A stretch of DNA of 64,000 bases, from NCBI GenBank assembly GCA_022822785.1, contig JAJEAL010000030.1, positions 1 through 64,000 of the forward strand, written 5' to 3'. The position numbers were made by a program, and so were the translations under genes. Under the pieces are notes generated by a model, which was not told where the DNA came from, ran no database searches, and saw nothing but the letters and a program-made list of their open reading frames with translations. Every line of letters starts with the position of its first letter. Position 1 is the first letter of the stretch. Origin of the DNA: Candidatus Poribacteria bacterium. Lineage in GTDB: Bacteria; Poribacteria; WGA-4E; PCPOR2b. This document shows positions 8,476 to 17,582 of the stretch, piece by piece.

Positions 8476-9747
8476 TCAGGGCTTAATCCCCAACTCGCGG
8501 TTTGCAACGTTCTGATAGGTGTTGAGCTTCCCCTCTACTACTTCATCTATCCGGACAGTTCGACCTGCCTCAGAGGATTCATGACATGCCATGACCAGAG
8601 CGACAGCGGCTAACCCCTCCTCCGCTCCAACCTCAACTGACGTTCCATTATCGATAGCGTCCAAAAGTTCTGCAAGCTCCATAGCGAGGATGTTTAAGTC
8701 ACCGCCACCACCCACACCCGATCCAGACTGATCGTAGCGTATAAGTCGCTCCCCGCCAAAAAACCGAGCGGTACGCTCATCGAGCGAGAATTCCGGGACA
8801 AGTGCCAACACAGCGTCATCGTCAAGCGCGCCCTCCCGGTCATCCTGATAGAGACGTAAGGGTTGACCTGTGCGTACGGACGGCAGGTCTATCTGACCGT
8901 CACTACCAAAAATTGTGAAACGACGAAATCTGGGTCCATGCGCTGCTTGGTCATATAACCACTGTCCTAACGCTTCGCTCTCAAACTCAAGGGTCGCCAT
9001 CATTAAATCCGGCGCATCTGCCGCCTGAACGTCGGGATAAGTGTGAGCGTAGTGATCGTGAAATCCTTTTACGCGTGTTCCCTTGAAAAGTCGTTCGCGT
9101 TCTTGGAGCCTGACCTTCCCGGTTACCTGTCTAACAGGACCAACCAAATAAATCTGCATATCAGCATTGTGGACGCCAGACTCCAGAATCGCCCCACCCT
9201 GTTTGCGAAGATATTGCCAACCACCAGCGGTCGCATTCCGTCCGCCACCCGCTGAAAAATCTAGGACTGTGCGGACCTCGCCGATGGCACCCGCCTCAAG
9301 CAGTGCCTTCGCTAGACGACTTATTGGATCACGCCGATAGTTTTCCGCTATAGATAGCACTGTGCCATGTTGCTGCGCGGCGGCTTGCATCGCCCGGCAG
9401 GCTGCCACGGTCGGTGCCATCGGTTTCTCGCACATGACGTGCACACCGCTTTCCACTGCAACGTTGGCAATCGAGTGGTGTGCGGATGCCGCAGCGACGA
9501 TGTCCAGCACCTCCAGCTCACTCGAACCTGCGAGGGCATCTTCCAGCGAACGGTACACCTGTGGTCGATTACCAAAGAATTGCTCTACTTCTCCAGCGAC
9601 GAATTCGGCACGCTCTAACTCCGGATCAATTAAGGTAGTCACCTCAATTCGTCCGGGCTCGAAACTCTCCAAAACACGATATCCACGCAGGTGGCGGCGC
9701 CCCATACCGCCGCATCCCGCTAGGGCAAGCCGATGACATTTATACAT
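8476..9747 (-). CDS. Gfo/Idh/MocA family NAD(P)-dependent oxidoreductase
   Basis: The N-terminal Rossmann fold has A-G-C-G-G-M-G-R-R-H at about residues 10-19, and the family block C-E-K-P-M-A (with the catalytic Lys of the E-K-P motif) lies near residue 110. The C-terminal alpha/beta domain typical of the family follows. Length 423 aa is slightly above average because of an extended C-terminal part. The start is supported by AAGGAAA upstream. Such enzymes oxidise or epimerise sugars, inositols or amino sugars with NAD(P); the substrate is not predictable. It is in the same-strand catabolic block as the UxuA-like and PhyH genes. Confidence 0.92.
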   Translation of the reverse strand: MYKCHRLALAGCGGMGRRHLRGYRVLESFEPGRIEVTTLIDPELERAEFVAGEVEQFFGNRPQVYRSLEDALAGSSELEVLDIVAAASAHHSIANVAVESGVHVMCEKPMAPTVAACRAMQAAAQQHGTVLSIAENYRRDPISRLAKALLEAGAIGEVRTVLDFSAGGGRNATAGGWQYLRKQGGAILESGVHNADMQIYLVGPVRQVTGKVRLQERERLFKGTRVKGFHDHYAHTYPDVQAADAPDLMMATLEFESEALGQWLYDQAAHGPRFRRFTIFGSDGQIDLPSVRTGQPLRLYQDDREGALDDDAVLALVPEFSLDERTARFFGGERLIRYDQSGSGVGGGGDLNILAMELAELLDAIDNGTSVEVGAEEGLAAVALVMACHESSEAGRTVRIDEVVEGKLNTYQNVANRELGIKP

Positions 9748-9902
9748 TTTTTTCCTTCTTCCGAGACTAACTCAGATTGCTAGTGGTACCTATACGCCGT
9801 GTGCCGTAACTTCAAAAATTCATTGATGGCACCTGTTGGCTGTGAGCAATGTAACATTCGCAGAATTATTCTGCACTGCCTCTCCGCTGAAGGTCCGCAT
9901 TC

Positions 9903-11822
9903 TCACCATCGCTTAAACGCATAGGTCGGTATTCCAGTTACTAATCCAACGATTCCCCAAATGCTGCCTATAGTAAATGCGCCCAAGACCAGTCCCAGAA
10001 AGAACGGGAACATGCGACGATACGTCTGTATGCCGCCATGTCTGAGAATTAGTCCCTTTACCACCCAACTGATGAGAAACGGGAACCACAAGTGTTCAAA
10101 GGGTATATACCCCGTTATCGGATAGGCTAACGGATGCAAGGGCCACCATAAAAATCGTAGCCGCAATACTGTATTGATAAACACAACCAATGCGCCAATA
10201 CTAACCGCACTCAGCGACTGTGCATCCGGTTCTAGTGGACGTACGAGCCACCGCTCGATTACCGTATAAGCGCCAATACCGCGTCCTTCGCTGATGCCGC
10301 CCCATTTGTAGCTGAATTGCAAAAACGTCCAGAAGGTTATGATGATACCCACGATAACGGAGAACATGATGACTTTCCCCAGTTTTTGAATATCCATACC
10401 CGACCGGTCTGCCAATTTGAAACTTTCAAGCATATACGGCATCGGATGGTTCCTGAACTGTTTCGTGAACGTCCAGAAGGGTGCTGCTGCCGTCAATGTC
10501 TGGCTTTCGAGCTTACGACTGCCCACCATCGCGATGAAGAGTTGGAGTGGACCGTAGTGGAAAATCCCATGTATCGGTGGACCAAGCTCCGCTCGGGTCC
10601 GCGTGTGTGCGAACGCAATGACGAAGTAAACGCTGAAGAACGCCAATCCGAATTGAACCGTTGTTCCTGCTTGGTACGAAAAGAACACCAGAAAGCTAAT
10701 CCCTGCGATTATCCCAAGCACCGCTGTCCTATACTTCATCGGCTCCCCGGAATCGTCCGCCTCCGACCTTGCGCCGATAGCCCGCTTTATAACCTGCCAA
10801 ATCGGTTTTCGTCCTAACCAAAAGGCAACGATGGCAATGCCCAAATATCCGCCAAGTACCTGCTGGGCGACAAATGGATAGCCGGGCATGTTGATCCCCG
10901 CTATACTCCCTACCACGCGCTGTGCCTTCCAGAGTAGGAAGAAGAACCAACACGAAAAGAGGAGGTCGAGCGGAATCGCGAAAGCAAGGCCAATCGCAAA
11001 AGGATTGAACTGAGCAGGGAAGTTACCTATCGCGTTGAGCGGACGCTCTGTAAAATACGTGTTTAGATTGTATCCGAGTGGAATCTGAGGAAGCACAGGG
11101 TACAGATAGGTTGCCCCGTTAATCAGGTTGATACCAGCGGCTAACCCAAAACCCAGCCAGAGCAACTTGTTTCTGAAGAACGGGTGGTGCCCGTTGCCCT
11201 CGCGGCTCATCTCATAGGGCAGATGAACGAGTGGATAGGTCAACTTCTCCTGCTCAATCCACTGTCTTCTGATGATGATGTTCAAGCAGAACATGGTAAA
11301 CGCGACCACCGAGAGGAAAAGCGTCCACCATATCATCGGTTCAAGCCAACCTCTGATGTGAGCTGCGGTATAAAATGTCGATTCTCCTTTGTAGAACCCG
11401 TAGAGCACCTGATCATCGTTTACAGTCAGCCGCTGTGGTAGGTACTTCCAAAAGAGATTGCTCCAATCGTTCTCCGGGGTCGCAGACCAACGGGCAGTAC
11501 CGAGCGTGCAAAATATGGATTGGCTAAAATCGTGACCACTAACACAAACTGCCAAGAGTAACATCGTATAAACTGTCAGCAGCTCCTGCTGGGTCAGTGC
11601 AGCCCGCGGCAACCACCGTTTCAGCAACATGTTTACTAGGATTAAGGACAGGAAAGTGAAAACCGCGTTATAAAATATCGTCATCGTGGTCGGGTACTGA
11701 GTATTCCAAACCGTCTCCCACTGCACAACGATATAGACATTGATTGGTACAAGTGCCAAGCCGACGAGCACCGCTCGTAAGGTAACGTTGCTTGTGTTAT
11801 CATTTTTCGTCGGATGCGCCAT
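9903..11822 (-). CDS. Large polytopic membrane protein, DUF6785/DUF6784-like
   Basis: A 639-aa protein with about 13-14 hydrophobic segments spread over its length, beginning with a TM helix near residue 15 (after the chosen start) and ending with a glycine-rich pair of helices. The pattern and charged motifs (for example R-A-E-L-G-P-P-I-H-G between helices, and W-x-Q-V-I-K-R) resemble the DUF6785/DUF6784 membrane proteins seen in Poribacteria and Planctomycetes, which may be transporters. I place the start at the ATG at 11822 because GAGGAAAG precedes it; the longer frame begins with an unsupported TTG. Its place beside sugar-type enzymes suggests uptake of an organic substrate, which is inference. 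Confidence 0.75.
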   Translation of the reverse strand: MAHPTKNDNTSNVTLRAVLVGLALVPINVYIVVQWETVWNTQYPTTMTIFYNAVFTFLSLILVNMLLKRWLPRAALTQQELLTVYTMLLLAVCVSGHDFSQSIFCTLGTARWSATPENDWSNLFWKYLPQRLTVNDDQVLYGFYKGESTFYTAAHIRGWLEPMIWWTLFLSVVAFTMFCLNIIIRRQWIEQEKLTYPLVHLPYEMSREGNGHHPFFRNKLLWLGFGLAAGINLINGATYLYPVLPQIPLGYNLNTYFTERPLNAIGNFPAQFNPFAIGLAFAIPLDLLFSCWFFFLLWKAQRVVGSIAGINMPGYPFVAQQVLGGYLGIAIVAFWLGRKPIWQVIKRAIGARSEADDSGEPMKYRTAVLGIIAGISFLVFFSYQAGTTVQFGLAFFSVYFVIAFAHTRTRAELGPPIHGIFHYGPLQLFIAMVGSRKLESQTLTAAAPFWTFTKQFRNHPMPYMLESFKLADRSGMDIQKLGKVIMFSVIVGIIITFWTFLQFSYKWGGISEGRGIGAYTVIERWLVRPLEPDAQSLSAVSIGALVVFINTVLRLRFLWWPLHPLAYPITGYIPFEHLWFPFLISWVVKGLILRHGGIQTYRRMFPFFLGLVLGAFTIGSIWGIVGLVTGIPTYAFKRW

Positions 11823-12072
11823 GCTTTCCTCAATCCCGCAAACAGTCCAAGATTCAGCGAGAGCCAAAACCCTAGAATCCGCTTGACTCCAACTACGCTA
11901 TTATATCCATTCCTTTCTGCCTGTCAATCGAAAAGTGTTTGTCACTGACCGCTTTAGTCATTCGGAGATTTCTAGGTTGACGGGTAGGGGATCGATCTGC
12001 TAAACTTCTAGGCTGTGGGGCTATCGTACCGGAGAAAGATGTAGCAGGGGTTGCTTAAGTTTGGAGGGCATC

Positions 12073-12921
12073 ATGATTATTGACGTACACACACACCTTT
12101 CTACCCGTGAGCAGTGGGGCAAAGTCTTTGTCGAAGCGTTCGATCGGGGATACACCAATTACACCGGGATCGACTTAGAAGTCACACCCGAAAAACATTG
12201 GGAGGCTGTGAAGACGGCTTCGCGTGCAATTGTCTTTGGTATCAACTCTATCGCGCTAGGTATGCACACACCGAACGATGCCATCGCCGCCTACGTTAAA
12301 GCACACTCCGAAAAAATCATCGGCTTTATGTCAGTTGACCCGAACGATCCCGCTGCGTTGGAGGAGATTGATCGGTGCGTCAACGATCTTGGGCTCAAAG
12401 GCATAAAGATGAGCCCGGTCTATCAGCACTACGACCCCAACGGTGATAAGGCACGACGGGTGCATCGCCGTGCGGAAGAGTTGGGGCTCCCTATCCTCAC
12501 ACATGCAGCCTACCATGTTATCGCCAATACGCCGATGGAGTGGGCAAACCCGCTGCTCTACGACCCGGTCGCGCGTGAATTCCCACACTTGAAAATTATC
12601 CTCGCTCACATCGGACTGCCCTGGTACATTGATGCTATGGTAATGATCCGCAAGCATCCAAACGTGTTTGCCGATGTCTCCGGTGGCGTTCCCCTGCGAC
12701 CGTGGTGGGGCTATCAGGCACTAGCATTCTGTCATGAGAACCGCGTGATACACAAACTCCTTTTCGGCAGCGATTTCCCCATAGCCACCATTGAGGAAAC
12801 TATCGATGCACTCCGCACCGCGAACCGGTTCGCTGAAGGGACCGGTATGCCCCAAGTTCCGGAGGAGGACATCGAGGCACTCATCCATCGCGATTCTCTC
12901 TCCTTACTTGGGTTGGAGTAG
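12073..12921 (+). CDS. Amidohydrolase 2 family metal-dependent hydrolase
   Basis: TIM-barrel hydrolase. The metal-binding H-T-H lies at the N-terminus (I-D-V-H-T-H), with later active-site blocks T-H-A-A-Y-H, I-L-A-H-I-G-L-P-W and the terminal G-S-D-F-P, matching PF04909-type amidohydrolases/decarboxylases. Length 282 aa is usual. The start is the ATG with GGAGGG 6-8 nt upstream; a frame opening at a TTG 12 nt earlier is the Shine-Dalgarno itself. It is divergent from the large permease gene. The class includes hydrolases and non-oxidative decarboxylases of aromatic or dicarboxylic acids; no further call is possible. Confidence 0.9.
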   Translation: MIIDVHTHLSTREQWGKVFVEAFDRGYTNYTGIDLEVTPEKHWEAVKTASRAIVFGINSIALGMHTPNDAIAAYVKAHSEKIIGFMSVDPNDPAALEEIDRCVNDLGLKGIKMSPVYQHYDPNGDKARRVHRRAEELGLPILTHAAYHVIANTPMEWANPLLYDPVAREFPHLKIILAHIGLPWYIDAMVMIRKHPNVFADVSGGVPLRPWWGYQALAFCHENRVIHKLLFGSDFPIATIEETIDALRTANRFAEGTGMPQVPEEDIEALIHRDSLSLLGLE

Positions 12922-12991
12922 CTAGGTTGAACCTATCAAAGGCTGGTGACAGCGCACGGTTGATTTACACTGTTTAAGGAGACGGAGCAAT

Positions 12992-15277
12992 ATGATAGGA
13001 ACACAGTCTTACAGTAACAATCAACAAAATACAGCGATACGGCTATGCCTGCTTTTCTTAATATCTACCTGTATTTTCACTCCTCTTACAACGCTTGCCC
13101 AAGACCCACCTATTAGAGAAGATCGCATCGCTATTCAAAACGCCCACGATTTCTACTACTCCCAAGAATATTCTAAGGCAGTTGAAGCGTATGAAGCGTT
13201 ACTAGAAACGCCGCTACGCCAACATTCAACAGATGCAATCCGTATGAATTTAGGGCAGGCCCATGCCAAACTTGGTGATGATGCTCTCGCACTCCAAAAT
13301 TTCTACGCAGTAATTGATGATAATCCAAACGGTTCCTATGCGAACCAAGCGGTGCACCGAATTGGAACCCTTTTTCGTGATCGGTATCAATACAAAGAGG
13401 CGATTGCGCGATGCCGGCAGCTCGCCAGCAAATACCAAAAAACGCAAACCGCTGCAATCGCACGCTACCTAATCGCCCAATATACCTTCGCAGACGGAGG
13501 ACATGATGAGGCGATCGAAAATTATCGTAGCTTCCTAAATGATTTTCCGACCTCTCCATACCGTAATAGTGCACTCAATAGCCTTGTTCGACTATACCGG
13601 ATTCGCCATAGATATACTGATGCGGAGAATCTGATACAGGATGAAATTCGCCGGAAACCGGAGGATATCAATCTGATGGAACAGTTGGCGGACCTTTATA
13701 AAGCGCAGAGGAAATACGACGAGGCGGCATCCCTATACCGTGCTGCCCTTAATCACAATCCGAAAAATTCAGATATTCTGAAAAAGCTCGGGGAATTATA
13801 CGCAGAACGCGGTGAGCAAGAGCTCGCAGCTGAGCAGTGGGCAAAAATTGTTCAAGATGATCCTGATCAAGCCTATCGATACCAACAGCTGGGGTCAATA
13901 TATACATCTCACCAGATGTATGAAAAGGCTGTCGAGGCGTATGAAACAGCGATCACTCTTAATCCCAAATCTGCTCAATTCTACAACCGGCTTGCAGATG
14001 TTTACAAAATTCAAGGACAGATTGATATGACGGTGGACACCTATCTGCGAGCATTGAGTGTGGTGGATATTGGATACAGTGGACGCGATGTACTTGTCCA
14101 AAACATGGCGGAAATCTATGAGGGGGCGCAACAGGCACGGCTATTTGAAGGAGTAATTGACCGACTCCGAGGAATGTTGCTAACAGATTCACGCAATCCG
14201 AGCCTTGTTCTCTCTTTAGCAGAGGTCTATTTTTATAGTGGGAATTTGGATCTAGCTCTCAAAAATTTTAGGATGCTGCACCAACTATACTCCGCTGACC
14301 GTGGGCGCATCCTCGAAAAGTATGCACAAATTCTGGAACGCAACAAAAACCCGAAAGCCGCAGATTTTTACCGGGCAGTTGCTGAACTCTTTCCGAATAT
14401 GCATCTGGCGTGGACCGCACAGATGAAGTTAGTACGATTTTATGAGCGGTGGGGGCGGTGGGAGGATGCATTGGCCGTTTTAACCAATATGACGCAGCGA
14501 AGCAACCAACCCGCTGCACAACTGCGCTTAGGTGAAGTGTGGTTACGCGGAATACGGGATGCAGAGGCTGCGCTGCAAATTTACCAAAAGCTAGCCAACC
14601 AACCGCTGCCGATTAACCAAGCAACACAGGTTCAAATCGGTATAGCAACGTGTTACATCTTGCAGGGAAAATCTGACGTGGCAGAGCGCACACTTCGTCC
14701 AATCGCTGACGGAAATAGCAATTTTAAGGCGGAAGCCCAAAAACTAATCGGAGATGCACGTCTGCTTCGGGGAGATATCCAAGCCGGGATTGCCGCATAT
14801 AAGCGCGTACTTGATATTGCGATGTCCAATCCGCTGAGCAACGATTCGCTAGATAGAATCGTCCTAGTCCAGTCCAACTCAGATTACAGCAACGAACCCC
14901 TTAAACGTTACCTTGAAGCACTCCGCAGCGATTTGAGCGGAGAGACCGATGAGGCATTACAGCTCTGTCAAAAGACGATGAAGGAGTATCCGACAGCACT
15001 CATCGTTGATGACCTCTGGCTGCTGATCGGTGAAATTCATCAGCGTGAGGCGCGATACTCCGACGCTATCGCCGCATTTCAGCAGGTTGCCGCTGTGGAA
15101 GGCAGTCCAATTGCTGCGGAGGCAGCAGCGAAAATCGCAGACATCTACCGTTGGCACCTGAATGAGCTAGAAAAAGCACGGGAGACCTATTCTGCGCTTA
15201 TTCAAAATTATCCTGAGAGCGTGATTGTCGCCTATGCCCGACAGCAGCTTGACGCGCTTGGAAAAGAAAGCAAGTGA
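12992..15277 (+). CDS. Secreted tetratricopeptide-repeat protein, 761 aa
   Basis: A signal peptide (hydrophobic segment about residues 16-36) is followed by TPR-like helical repeats through almost the whole chain. The repeats have the usual Y-x-x-A and A-x-x-x-x-A-I/L-x-x-x-P pattern, for example A-x-E-A-Y-E-T-A-I-T-L-N-P-K near residue 320 and Y-S-D-A-I-A-A-F-Q-Q-V near 690. No lipobox or catalytic domain. GGAG lies before the ATG. It most likely acts as a periplasmic or outer-membrane-associated scaffold for protein-protein contacts, similar in layout to YbgF/BamD-like or Bacteroidetes TPR proteins; partner unknown. It is convergent with iscA. Confidence 0.9.
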   Translation: MIGTQSYSNNQQNTAIRLCLLFLISTCIFTPLTTLAQDPPIREDRIAIQNAHDFYYSQEYSKAVEAYEALLETPLRQHSTDAIRMNLGQAHAKLGDDALALQNFYAVIDDNPNGSYANQAVHRIGTLFRDRYQYKEAIARCRQLASKYQKTQTAAIARYLIAQYTFADGGHDEAIENYRSFLNDFPTSPYRNSALNSLVRLYRIRHRYTDAENLIQDEIRRKPEDINLMEQLADLYKAQRKYDEAASLYRAALNHNPKNSDILKKLGELYAERGEQELAAEQWAKIVQDDPDQAYRYQQLGSIYTSHQMYEKAVEAYETAITLNPKSAQFYNRLADVYKIQGQIDMTVDTYLRALSVVDIGYSGRDVLVQNMAEIYEGAQQARLFEGVIDRLRGMLLTDSRNPSLVLSLAEVYFYSGNLDLALKNFRMLHQLYSADRGRILEKYAQILERNKNPKAADFYRAVAELFPNMHLAWTAQMKLVRFYERWGRWEDALAVLTNMTQRSNQPAAQLRLGEVWLRGIRDAEAALQIYQKLANQPLPINQATQVQIGIATCYILQGKSDVAERTLRPIADGNSNFKAEAQKLIGDARLLRGDIQAGIAAYKRVLDIAMSNPLSNDSLDRIVLVQSNSDYSNEPLKRYLEALRSDLSGETDEALQLCQKTMKEYPTALIVDDLWLLIGEIHQREARYSDAIAAFQQVAAVEGSPIAAEAAAKIADIYRWHLNELEKARETYSALIQNYPESVIVAYARQQLDALGKESK

Positions 15278-15310
15278 GGGATAAGGAAAAACACCTCGCT
15301 ACGAGAGCAC

Positions 15311-15344
15311 AAAAAGGCAGGAAACATGACCCATGTTTCCTGCC
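15311..15344 (-). terminator. Intrinsic terminator for the iscU-iscA pair
   Basis: GGCAGGAAACATG (15316-15328) and CATGTTTCCTGCC (15332-15344) form a perfect 13-bp stem with a 3-nt loop. Read on the minus strand the stem is followed by five U residues (15315-15311), so it terminates transcripts leaving iscA leftward; on the plus strand there is no T-run, though the stem may also help end the TPR transcript. Confidence 0.85.
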
Positions 15345-15369
15345 TACATCTACGAAACACAAATCCGAT

Positions 15370-15711
15370 TCATACACTGAACGATTCACCACAACCACAT
15401 TCGGACCTTGCATTGGGGTTGGTAATCTTAAAACCAGATTCCATTAGACCATCCTTATAGTCCAAGATTGAGCCCGCAAGATAGAGGGTACTACGTGAAT
15501 CGATGAAGACTTTCAACCCATGCTGTTCAAAGACTTTATCTCCGCCCCGTTGCTCATCAAATCCAAGGTTGTACTGAAAACCGGAGCAACCTCCACCGAC
15601 AACCTGCATACGCAGACCGTGCTCCGCGCTAGCATCCACACCCTCTTCTGGCATTGAGCCTTGCATTAACAGTTGTGCTTTTTTTGCCGCAGCTTCAGTG
15701 ACTGTAATCAT
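15370..15711 (-). CDS. A-type iron-sulfur cluster carrier (IscA/ErpA/HesB family)
   Basis: A-type carrier that receives and delivers Fe-S clusters. The three conserved cysteines are present: C42 in G-G-G-C-S-G-F and C105/C107 in E-C-G-C-G-E-S at the C-terminus. Length 113 aa is typical. Its ATG overlaps the TGA of the upstream scaffold gene by 4 nt, so the two are coupled. All catalytic ligands are intact, in contrast with the scaffold-like partner. IscA, ErpA and SufA cannot be told apart here because no other isc or suf genes are in the window. Confidence 0.93.
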   Translation of the reverse strand: MITVTEAAAKKAQLLMQGSMPEEGVDASAEHGLRMQVVGGGCSGFQYNLGFDEQRGGDKVFEQHGLKVFIDSRSTLYLAGSILDYKDGLMESGFKITNPNARSECGCGESFSV

Positions 15712-16094
15712 TTTGATTCTCCTTCTTCATTCAGATGTGAAATATAATTATAGATTGCGGTCTTTAATACCTTCTCAGCAAGCTCAGCATACCGAGCTTT
15801 ATCCGGCGGCAATCCCCCAAGCGCCTCGTTAACCTGCTGATTTGTTACCTTCAATGCTTCTTGAATTGTACGGTCCTTGATTAGTTCTGTGATGAGGGAG
15901 CTGGCTGCGATTGCGGTTGGACAGCCAAATGCCTTAAACTTCGCATCGACAACCCGCTCTTGAGAGACCTTAATTGTCAGTTTCATCATCTCGCCACTAG
16001 CGGGTGCGCCAACAATGCCCACTCCGTCCGCATCTACTATTGTACCAACATTCCGTGGATGCTCATAATGCTCGATAACTTGTGGGCTGTGCAT
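15708..16094 (-). CDS. IscU/NifU-N-like protein missing two of three scaffold cysteines
   Basis: Clear IscU fold over 128 aa: E-H-Y-E-H-P-R-N-V-G at the start, then G-A-P-A-S-G-E, F-G-C-P-T-A-I-A and G-L-P-P-D-K-A. In IscU the cluster is held by three Cys and one Asp. Here the first Cys is S33 (codon AGT), the Asp two residues on is E35, the second Cys is kept (C58), and the third is Y102 (codon TAT). Both lost cysteines differ from a TGT codon by one base. The protein therefore probably cannot hold a standard [2Fe-2S] cluster alone. It is coupled to an intact iscA. It could be a regulator, an iron or sulfur delivery adaptor, or a degenerate copy. Confidence 0.85.
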   Translation of the reverse strand: MHSPQVIEHYEHPRNVGTIVDADGVGIVGAPASGEMMKLTIKVSQERVVDAKFKAFGCPTAIAASSLITELIKDRTIQEALKVTNQQVNEALGGLPPDKARYAELAEKVLKTAIYNYISHLNEEGESK

Positions 16095-16210
16095 ATCCGG
16101 CTCCGAAATTCAGAGTGATTCAAAAATACCACTCTATATTATATTGCACAAGTATTGTAATGTCAAATTTACTTTGACCGTGCTAGGCGAAGTTCGCTAC
16201 GTTTCACATT

Positions 16211-17572
16211 TTACGCTTCAGCACTGACGACCGCATCTTGCAGCCGACGGAGCTTGAAGATGAAGGAGTCCTCATCAAGCGTTACCATATCGTAGGTTAT
16301 CGCCTTACCTTTCCTTAAATCCGTCTTCAACTTAGCCCCCGGTGCCAACCCCAAAGGAAGCAAGTTTTCCGCGCGAGCAATCTCCGCCTTTTCAATTAAC
16401 CCGTTGACTGTATACCCACCGCCACCATCTAAAATCTCTCCCTGCCTCAGATCTCGTTTTGCGACACTGATCACCTCTGCGGTCGGTGTGGCCAAAGGGG
16501 TGCCGGTGGGCTGCCCGTAGAGGGCTGCCTTGACTATGGAAATAGGTGCCGCAACTGCTACAAGGTGATAGGGTCGATAGAGCAGAAAGTTCTTGCCGTT
16601 ACCACCCGGATAGAGATGGTAGCCGGCCAGATCTTCTTGAGTGAAGGGATGGTCAGTGCGGATAACCACAAAAACCCCCATCCGAAGCGGTGATTCCAGC
16701 ATAGTAACTCCATCCTCCGCCACACTATTGGCTAACTCAACTACCCCATGCCGGCTCAAGAGCCCACCCTCTTCTCGTAGACTGAAAGCTTGGGGAATAT
16801 AGGAGAGATTGAGAGACGGTTCGTGCATACCCCGCACATCAGGCGGTAACCCGGTCATATTAGCTAAAGCAGTCATCTCAACCTGTGCCTTGGTTCCGTC
16901 TCGGAACGAATTAAACATTTTCAAGTTAATTGTCCGTCGCTCGATTACCTCTTCGCTGAAGCCGAAGCGCTGCGGTACTGTATCCGGTGTTCCCTCTCTG
17001 TCATCACCGTAAAAAATTGTGCCGCGGCCAGCGGCGACAATTTCAAATCCGAGTGCCCTTGCCCAGTCCACGATGTTCATCGTCACACCGGGTTGATCCC
17101 CATCTACGAGAGTGTAGACGACGCCAGCGGTATCCGCTAGGCGGCTTAGATAGGCACCCACGGTCACATCAGCCTCTACATTGACCATCACTAGATGTTT
17201 GTTATGGGTCAACGTATGATATGCCATGCGAGCACCGACCTCTGGAATCCCGGTAGCTTCGACCACCACATCTATTAGATCAGATTGGGGTAGGAGCAGC
17301 CCATCTTCGGTTATCGCCCGTTTGCCGCTGTAGATAGCGTCGTTCAATCCCTCAACGGTGTTTACAACTTTTATAGCATCCACTGGTACACAACTCGCTG
17401 TGTAGGCGTGCCTCGCATGAGCCAAGTTGATATCAGCAATGGCACAGGCTTCGACGCCCTCCATCTGGGAAAGTTGTGCCACCAGTCCCGCGCCGAATTT
17501 GCCAGTTCCGATGATGCCCACACGGATGGGGTTATTTTCTGATGCACGTTTCGCTAATAATGCACTGAACAT
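16211..17572 (-). CDS. Homoserine-dehydrogenase-like oxidoreductase with C-terminal SAF domain
   Basis: The N-terminal Rossmann block V-G-I-I-G-T-G-K-F-G-A-G lies at about residues 17-28 of the chosen frame. The middle resembles homoserine dehydrogenase, and the C-terminal about 75 residues (A-K-R-D-L-R-Q-G-E-I-L-D onward) are an SAF domain, as in the COG4091 proteins. Length 453 aa fits that family. The ATG at 17572 is preceded by AAGGAG; the earlier in-frame ATG has no site and would overlap coaE. The gene starts 10 nt after coaE stops. COG4091 proteins are annotated as predicted homoserine-dehydrogenase-like; the true substrate, perhaps a branched sugar acid as in apiose-type pathways, is open. 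Confidence 0.85.
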   Translation of the reverse strand: MFSALLAKRASENNPIRVGIIGTGKFGAGLVAQLSQMEGVEACAIADINLAHARHAYTASCVPVDAIKVVNTVEGLNDAIYSGKRAITEDGLLLPQSDLIDVVVEATGIPEVGARMAYHTLTHNKHLVMVNVEADVTVGAYLSRLADTAGVVYTLVDGDQPGVTMNIVDWARALGFEIVAAGRGTIFYGDDREGTPDTVPQRFGFSEEVIERRTINLKMFNSFRDGTKAQVEMTALANMTGLPPDVRGMHEPSLNLSYIPQAFSLREEGGLLSRHGVVELANSVAEDGVTMLESPLRMGVFVVIRTDHPFTQEDLAGYHLYPGGNGKNFLLYRPYHLVAVAAPISIVKAALYGQPTGTPLATPTAEVISVAKRDLRQGEILDGGGGYTVNGLIEKAEIARAENLLPLGLAPGAKLKTDLRKGKAITYDMVTLDEDSFIFKLRRLQDAVVSAEA

Positions 17573-17582
17573 TGGAGTCTCC

